Source of the DNA: Paulinella micropora
Lineage: Eukaryota; Cercozoa; Imbricatea; Euglyphida
Assembly (NCBI GenBank): GCA_009731375.1
Contig: BJOX01000358.1
Coordinates: 150,645 to 210,682 of the forward strand
Length of the DNA: 60,038 nt
Direction of reading: 5' to 3'
The notes below the pieces were generated by a model, which saw only the letters and a program-made list of their open reading frames with translations, was not told the DNA's origin and searched no databases. Below are positions 43,520-60,038 of this stretch, in pieces (position 1 is the first letter of the stretch; the number at the start of each line of letters is the position of its first letter). The position numbers were made by a program, and so were the translations under genes.

Positions 43520-44290
43520 ACTGGAATTCGAAGCTTCACGTTCGGGAACACGCTCTCCTCATCAACGCTGAAGATACGCATATCCTGTAGCACCGCCAAT
43601 GCCCACGTCATCCATACCGTCTCGACCCGGCACGTCGGCAGATCAACTCGGTCGTACTGCCACGAGGGTTGCAGGAAACCAATTCCGCAATCCTAGACTT
43701 AGCCTCTACCATCGGCCCATCCAACGATTCCCTCTTCTCGAAATCCACGAATCTGGTGGGCACCAGAGGCTCCCCTGGCGGCTTTTCCGAGACATGCCTT
43801 TCAACAATAGCCCCCAACCTCAGATGCTTATCTATGTCGGCGAATCTGGATTCATTGAACTTTCCAGAGGCTGTTGCCTCTCGATACGGAACAGGTACTG
43901 TCACCAGGAACGCCCCAGACCTGAAGTTCACTGGCCTGGTCCTTTGCCTGTTGCGAGGTTGGCTCACGATGTTGGTCGCAGACACTGCCGCCCCGTCCCA
44001 AGCAACTGGAACCCCGTTTCTATTTCTCTTGTTCTCCGGTCTAGGACGCAGAGAGGCAGAGGGTCTCCCACTCCCCGCAGCCTTGACTTCAGTCACAGTC
44101 GAAGCTCCCCCACGACCAACGTCCACGACCCCTTCGTCCCCTTGGAACAGTCGAACAACACCAGCTTCTTCACCAGTGACGCCCACATCCGAGTCCGTCA
44201 CCTGCATTGCACTGGTAGCCGTAGAATCAGCCACCTCCCGCTCCGGTTTGACAACGTTGTCAGTCACTTCGAGTAAAACTTCCCATTCAA
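43390..44290 (-). pseudogene. RT N terminus and linker of Copia C3, decayed
   Basis: The frame 43608-44267 is a Ser/Ala/Val-rich linker that ends with EATASGKFNESRFADIDKHL, the start of Copia RT (compare EATASGKFEDARAQEIATLW in C2). The frame 43390-43611 reads LRIPVWLKPPAGYVPPNTVW, the region before the ALYG motif. A segment between them seems missing or replaced. Confidence 0.65.
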
Positions 44291-44307
44291 CATCGGTGAA
44301 AAATATT

Positions 44308-45413
44308 CTAGGATTTCCTCATCTTCGCCACATTTTTCCCGTACGACTCCAGTGTTGTGAAACGAGCGCTGAACCCGCTTTTCGGGTACAACGTTGGCCA
44401 TCCATGAGACGTAGGGTCGCGAACTACCATGTCTGCCGTTAGCTTGAGTCGTCTGTCGTAGAAGCTCCAAACAACATAGGCAGATTGCTCGACGTCCACC
44501 CCCAAAAAGACCCCAGGCTCCCCCTTTTCTTCTCCCTTTTTCCCACCTTTATAGATGACGCAGAGACATCCAAACGGGTGTGCCATCGAGAAGTGTGGGT
44601 GGTCTTCCGTAGAACGCCTCGTGCCTCGATTTAGTCGCCCAGCTCGTCCTTGCTTGTTGAGTAAGAAGACAGCATAGTTCACTGCTAGTGGTAGGAAGTA
44701 CACTGGCACTGACCTAGCTACCAGCAGCGTCGTTGCAAGCCCAAACACCACCTTTATCCCAGCCTCTGCATATGCGTCCTTGTTTGGGTCATTCCGGACC
44801 GGTAGATGACGTTCAACCCCTGTCTCCTTGAGGTGATCTTGAATACTCGTTGCAATCCACTCCTTGTCTGTCCGGAACTTCTTCATTCTGTTCCCAGTCT
44901 GTGTTTCAGACCACGCCTGTAGCCTCTTCAGCTGTCGTAGAGTACAGTCCTGACTCCTTGTCTTGACCCAGTAGTTGCGTAGCAAACCCGTCACGTTGTC
45001 CACGTACACATTGCAGTAGGGTGTTTCTCCGTACATGGGAAACATAACTCTCCCTGTCCCATCCCACTCCAGTCTTCTCCTGCCTTTTCACAGATAGTCA
45101 GGGACACTCCCTTGTAGTTGGCGTGCTTCTTCATCTTCGTCGTCTGACACGACGTACACACATGATCCGTCAACCCTTTCCCTTTCAATATTATGTTGTT
45201 CATTTTGATGAACTGTCTCGCCATTGTATCCCCAAAGTGGAACACATCATGTAGCCTCTTCATATCCACTTGCGTCGCAGGGTTCATCGACGTCGTCCAG
45301 AACGACGATTGGTAGCCAGGGAACGGTGCCTCTCCTTCTTCTTTCACTTTCGAAGCTTGTGAAGTCCTGAACCTGTATTGGCAGGTTTCCGGGTCAAAGT
45401 CGCCTAGCGTCAA
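44308..45413 (-). pseudogene. Integrase of Copia C3, 5' truncated element
   Basis: Two frames make the integrase. 44991-45413 has the zinc-binding part (RLHDVFHFGD, HVCTSCQTTKMKKHA). 44308-45045 has the catalytic residues: Asp in VYVDNVTGLL, Asp in KKFRTDKEW and Glu in DAYAEAGIKVVFG. It continues to HPFGCLCVIYKGGKK, then GVFLGVDVEQSAYVVW. Gag and protease of this element are absent; the minus-strand element stops at 45413, where the plus-strand integrase of C2 resumes a few bases later. Confidence 0.82.
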
Positions 45414-45419
45414 TCACTG

Positions 45420-46347
45420 GTGGCTAGTAAGGTCTTCAAGATGATTCGAACCCAAACGGGAAATCGGGTGAAGCAGATACGTGGCGATGGAGCTTATCAA
45501 CGATCGCAGGTGTTCAACGACCTGATCGAGAGAGTGGGGGTACGGCCGCGTTATGCCGTACGAAATGACCCCAACAAGCAAGCTTTAGTCGAGGTATCGC
45601 AGAAGCATATCTGGGCGGGCGCGCGGAAGCTACTAAAGAGGGCGCAAATTGCCCTACGTGTATTTGGGCTACGCTCTACTGCACGTGGGACTGTTGCACA
45701 ACTTATCGCCGCCGCCGGGAGGTACAGAGCCTAGACTGTTCACATTGTTCCCTTACGAAAAGGAAGTGGACTGGTTATCGCTACTGCACACCTTCGGTTG
45801 TCTGTGCCACGTGGTACTGTACACAAAGTACCACGGCTTGCGAAAGGAGGAGGATCGCTCTATACCGGCCGCGTGGATGGGACTGGACCTAGAAACATCG
45901 GCGCACATAGTGCTGGTCCAGGGGGAGATCAAGAGATGGCGGGACGTAATCAACTTTGACGAAGATCAGCCTGCCTGGCCCATCATCCTTCAAATTTGGA
46001 AGGCTTCCGGACTTAAGCTAGACGAGGCTCTTGGTTACCCAATCAGCGACGACATGGAAGAGCTATTCGTGAAACCGGAAGGAGGTGACGACAGCGATCG
46101 CGTGGTCGTGGTCAAGGAGGACAAAGAAGAGGAGGGCAAGTTAAGATCACCCGAGCCGGAAGAATCCACGGAGGAACTGCGAGAGGTAACCCGCGGCATG
46201 AGTGTTGAGGTACCGGCTAAGGAATGGGGATGGAACTGGGCAAAGCGAACCTACGGCCCCGAGTGGAAAAGCAAGACGCGAAAAGGGGCGGTGGAAGGTG
46301 CGAGCCTATCCGGAGAAGCTGCAGCCGGCCCACTTTGTACGCTTTGA
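45420..46347 (+). pseudogene. Integrase core and C terminus of Copia C2
   Basis: The first frame has RTQTGNRVKQIRGDGAYQRS (second catalytic Asp) and YAVRNDPNKQALVEVSQKH (Glu). After a shift near 45650, HTFGCLCHVVLYTKYHGLRK and GLDLETSAHIVLVQGE complete it, followed by an acidic linker. The zinc-binding part and first Asp are missing, presumably lost with the C3 insertion. YAVRNDPNK is shared with C3 (HLPVRNDPNK), so the elements are related. Confidence 0.8.
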
Positions 46348-47439
46348 GGGCGAGGAGACGGAGAACAAGGTAGAGCGCATGCTGGACTCGGAAATTCTCA
46401 AGTGGGCGGTAAGGGAGCGAGCGTTGGCGGCTACCTTTACGCGCCCGGTGGCGGAAAAGGAGGCTACAGCGTCCGGGAAGTTTGAGGACGCACGAGCACA
46501 AGAGATTGCTACCCTATGGGCGCAGGGATGCTTCAGGAGGCGCAAGAAGGTGTCTGTACCGGCACGAGACTTATGCCGGGGCAGATACGCAGACGCAACC
46601 AAGGAATCGGGTGGAAAGGCACTGAAGTACAAGAACCGGCTGGTGGCGAAGGGGTACTCAATGGTACAAGGGGAGCATTACGGACAGCGAACGTTCCCCA
46701 CTCCATGTACCATGACGATACTTGGCTTCTTTATGCTGGTAACATTCTACGATCTGGTGCTGGGCAAGTTCGACGTGGATACCGCCTACATTGAGGCGGA
46801 GGTTGAGGAAGAAGGGATGCGGCCCACCTACCTAGTACCACCTTTTGGTTTCGAAGAGGAAGGTTACGTCTGGGAGATGGTCCGGGCTCTCTACGGGAGA
46901 CCGGACGCAGGGAGGAAATGGTGGATGCAAGTGCTAGTGCCGTTTATGGTATCGCAGGGATTTGAGCAGCACAAGGCCTTCCCGTCTTCCGGTGGCGAGC
47001 AGGGCAAGACAAGCCTGACATAGGATTCGCTCATGTGGATGACATTATGATGGGATTCAGCAGCGAAGAAGCGAAGGCTGAGTTCAAAGCGGCTGGAGAA
47101 GGTCGTTTCAAGGTGTTCAAGAGCGAATTGCCTACTGATGTGGTCGGGATAGACATCGAGAATGGCCGACATCCGGAGCTGGGAAGAACCATCAAGTTAT
47201 TCCAGGAGACGTTCATACGGGAGGCAAGTGAGCGCCTCAAGACAAAAGATTTGTCACCGGTGGATTCATCATGGTTGATGCCTGGGTGTCGGGAGGGAGT
47301 GCCCAGCGTGATGGAAGAGTTTTCCCCTTATCACATATGCGGAATTCTGATTTGGGTCAGAGTGACTCGACATGAGACGCTGGGGCAGGTGGGGGAGATG
47401 GCGCGCTTTACATCCAAGCCAAAGGAGTTCCCATTTTAG
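46202..47439 (+). pseudogene. Reverse transcriptase of Copia C2
   Basis: RT begins around KVERMLDSEILKWAVRERAL. It contains KALKYKNRLVAKGYSMVQGE, the first palm motif LGKFDVDTAYIEAEVEEEG and WEMVRALYGRPDAGRKWW, then stops at about 47021. In the next frame the catalytic site reads IGFAHVDDIMMGFSSEE, followed by thumb sequence VVGIDIENGRHPELGRTIKL. A stop at 47437 separates it from RNase H. Confidence 0.85.
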
Positions 47440-47451
47440 GAGGCGAAACAG

Positions 47452-48141
47452 GTGATGCGGTATCTTCAAGGAACTGCAAAGCGCGGAGTTCGCTTTTACC
47501 AGAAAGAGAGCACGCGCTTGACGTCGTACCCCGATGCCAATTGGAAGGGAGACTGGGGAGATCTACGAGCGCGCCTCGCCGTGATTCACTTTATGCTCGG
47601 GGGTTCGGTGAACACCGTGTGCATGAAGCGTATCATCACTGTGGAACTACCCAAGCCACGTGTGCCGCGAAGCAAGGAACGGCGGGAGAAGTTGCTAGCC
47701 AAGCAACCAGCGTTGATCGCGGAGGCGATGGGAACTTTACCGCCTCCTGAGAAGAAGATGCAGGAGGGACACGTGCGAATGGAAGCGCCTTCGGAGGAAT
47801 CGACATGTGAAGCGGAAATCTACGCGTTAGACGCATGTCTCAGTGCACGGTCAGGAAAAGATCGCGAATTCATTAACGGAATCGCTGAGGGGAGAGTGGC
47901 CAAGGACTTATCCAAGCAGGGATGGGGTAAGCCACCAGTGGTGTACGAAGATAACAAGGGGGCCATTGATCTGGCCACCACCAACATTTATCGCCAGAAG
48001 TTAGATCATATCGACCTACGCTATGCATACGTCAACGCAATGATCCTGGCGGGAAAGGCGTTGTTGGAGAAGATAGGCCTAAGTTCCGCCGACAATTACG
48101 GTGATGCCAATTCCAAGCGGCAGCGGGGACAGAAGTCGTGA
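47452..48141 (+). pseudogene. RNase H of Copia C2
   Basis: Open from MMRYLQGTAKRGVRFYQKES, the frame has RNase H residues in LTSYPDANWKGDW (Asp), STCEAEIYALD (Glu) and VVYEDNKGAIDLA (Asp), then KLDHIDLRYAYVNAM. Between the first and second motifs there is an insertion of about 60 residues (KPRVPRSKERREKLLAKQPA and more) not usual for Copia. The frame ends with a basic tail and TGA at 48139-48141. Confidence 0.85.
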
Positions 48142-48787
48142 CGCGAAGATGACAGGAAAGATTTCGCAACCGTGATCGGTAAGACTTTTGAAGAAAGACT
48201 AGTGTGTAAGTAGTTATTATTAATGCCATCAAGGGGGAACTTAGGAAGTGAGCAGGGTGATGGGATTAATACAACCTGTAAATACGTTAGTTAATAGTAT
48301 AAGTTATAGTTCACAGTGTGGAAAAGTAGTAATTACTGGTGTGGGTGGCAGTGGTGGCGCAAATGCCGATATGTCACGTTTGGACACAGGAATTTTTGAC
48401 TTAGAGACCTGCATGAGCTGTTTCGTTCGTTTGGCGGGCTTTTGTCTGTGTTGATGATTTTCCTATTGAAGGACGTTTGAAGCTGGTTATTGAGTCAACC
48501 GGGGACGCCTGGGAGACGTTAAACCGGCTTCTAATATTGCAAATACTGTTCAACTTCTTCAGGTATCTAGAATCGATCTATCATCAAGTTACCTCATATC
48601 TATTAGTCTAACAATAATATTACGAAACTGCCGGCGCCTAACTAATATTTTATTTACATCGGTACTCAGCTCAGACATGGCCACTAGGGCCAAACGATCG
48701 AACGACGAATGACAGATCTAATATTTTTTAAACATTCATTACAAAAATATTACTCATGAATTAACCTGTATCTAAAAGGAAAAGCGA
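48142..48787. other. Non-coding stretch between Copia C2 and the PH-domain gene
   Basis: A purine run caagggggaac near 48229 could be the C2 polypurine tract, but no C-type LTR follows, so the 3' LTR is lost or unrecognisable. Nothing else is recognised. The 3' untranslated region of the minus-strand gene must begin below 48788, but I see no clear polyadenylation signal. Confidence 0.45.
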
Positions 48788-58302
<9,515 letters not shown>

Positions 58303-58329
58303 CTGCACACAGGACATGCCACAGCCCAC

Positions 58330-58381
<52 letters not shown>

Positions 58382-58495
58382 GGATGGATGGATGGATGGA
58401 TAGATAGATATAGATAGATAGATAGATAGATAGAAGATGGATAGATGGATGATAGATAGATGGATGGATAGATGGATGGATAGATGGATGGATGG

Positions 58496-58526
<31 letters not shown>

Positions 58527-58692
58527 GATAGATAGATAGATAGACAGATAGATAGACAGATAGATAGATGGATAGATATCTCTAGGGATGGATGGATGGA
58601 TAGATAGATAGATATATAGATAGATAGATAGATAGATAGCTAGCTAGCTAGCTAGATAGATAGATAGATAGCTAGCTAGCTAGCTAGATAGC

Positions 58693-58724
<32 letters not shown>

Positions 58725-58879
58725 GACAGAGAGACAGACAGAGAGGGTTGATGGATACATAGGAGCCAAGAGAAGAGTAGAGAAGAGAAGAGAAGAGGAG
58801 AGGAGAGGGGAGGGGAGGGGAGGGGAGGAGAGGAGAGGAGAGAGGAGAGAGGAGAGGAGAGTGAGAGAGAGAGAGAGCG

Positions 58880-58948
<69 letters not shown>
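58330..58948. repeat. GATA / GATG / GGAGA arrays upstream of exon 1
   Basis: (gata)n with gatg and gcta variants to about 58735, then ggaga units to about 58870, then (TA)n, (GA)n and (gata)n. Confidence 0.95.
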
Positions 58949-58953
<5 letters not shown>

Positions 58954-59006
58954 GAGATATCGACTTATGTCAGAAAAAAGGAGCTTCTGATTTCGTCAAC
59001 CAAGGA

Positions 59007-59037
59007 TCCATCCATCCATCTATCTATCTATCTATCT

Positions 59038-59092
<55 letters not shown>

Positions 59093-59093
59093 C
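59007..59093. repeat. TCTA microsatellite
   Basis: (tcca)n then (tcta)n with one slip. Confidence 0.95.
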
Positions 59094-59336
59094 CGGAATA
59101 AAACCCACAGTGCTCTGTCGGTTTATGCTAGACTGTCGATGTCACAGTCTCGAAACTCCATCTGCTTACTGGGCCCTCTGTAATGGAGGTGGGAGCTCGT
59201 TCTGCAAGGGGCGCTTATGGAACGAGCCCTGGCCCCGCCTGGTACTAGGGAGCTTTGGTATCGCCTGTATCAGTCCCTTCCGTGCAAACATCACGGCTTA
59301 GCTGGGCATCGGGTTAATACTTTACCCACAGACTAT
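59094..59336. other. Non-repetitive island of about 240 bp, unassigned
   Basis: This is the only complex sequence between 58330 and the window end. On the plus strand a 63-codon frame is open (59110-59301). On the minus strand an acceptor-like tgatacag| (about 59263) and a donor-like GCCCA|gtaagcag (about 59180) bound an open stretch that could be an upstream exon of the PH gene. Neither reading has a recognisable domain. Confidence 0.3.
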
Positions 59337-59339
59337 GGA

Positions 59340-60038
<699 letters not shown>

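Noticed and set aside
43599-44442. Plus-strand frames of 225 and 257 codons
   Set aside because: They are antisense to the C3 RT and linker frames on the minus strand and have no domain.

Overview
This window is eukaryotic nuclear DNA. It contains a gene with many spliceosomal introns, several nested LTR retrotransposons of the Ty1/Copia type, and very large amounts of simple-sequence repeat. No rRNA, tRNA, bacterial operon or CRISPR array is visible. The sequence alone does not fix the lineage; a protist, an alga or another repeat-rich eukaryote is plausible. Seven assembly gaps (runs of N) interrupt it, most of them beside long poly-C or poly-G tracts.

Layout: 1-1560 is ATT and TTATG microsatellite. 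1560-5844 is non-coding DNA with a dispersed, partly tandem repeat module and a 534-base gap. 5845-8812 is the 3' half of a minus-strand Copia element (family A, copy 1). A plus-strand Copia element (family B, 8813-22746) is inserted in its reverse transcriptase; B has paired LTRs, a polypurine tract and a 5-bp target-site duplication. Inside B, a ~3 kb segment (MYND finger, protease, integrase, N-terminal RT) is tandemly triplicated. 22752-24199 is the rest of A copy 1 fused to an unfamiliar protein with a Cys/His motif. 24200-26706 is non-coding DNA ending in an orphan 5' LTR (E). 26707-34230 is a second, more complete family A element on the minus strand. 34224-36559 holds minus-strand fragments of another Copia lineage (D). 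36625-48141 is a nest of family C elements: C1 is cut short by C2, and C2 is broken by the minus-strand C3.

Nearly every element is dead. Frameshifts and stops break all the polyproteins, but the domains (Gag zinc knuckle, D-S/T-G protease, HHCC and DDE integrase, RT, RNase H) are easy to read. Two separate families (B and C) carry a MYND zinc finger between the Gag zinc knuckle and the protease, which is not part of the standard Copia layout.

From 48788 to at least 58302 (minus strand) lies the only host-type gene I can support. I assembled 15 exons by hand. All 14 junctions keep phase, 13 introns are GT-AG and one is GC-AG, and the joined frame runs 1178 codons without a stop. The product has two N-terminal PH domains, a long charged coiled-coil-like region, three RanBP2-like zinc fingers, two more PH domains and a short C-terminal tail. 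Most of its introns are filled with microsatellites. The 5' end is not found and probably lies upstream, in or beyond the repeats at 58330-60038.
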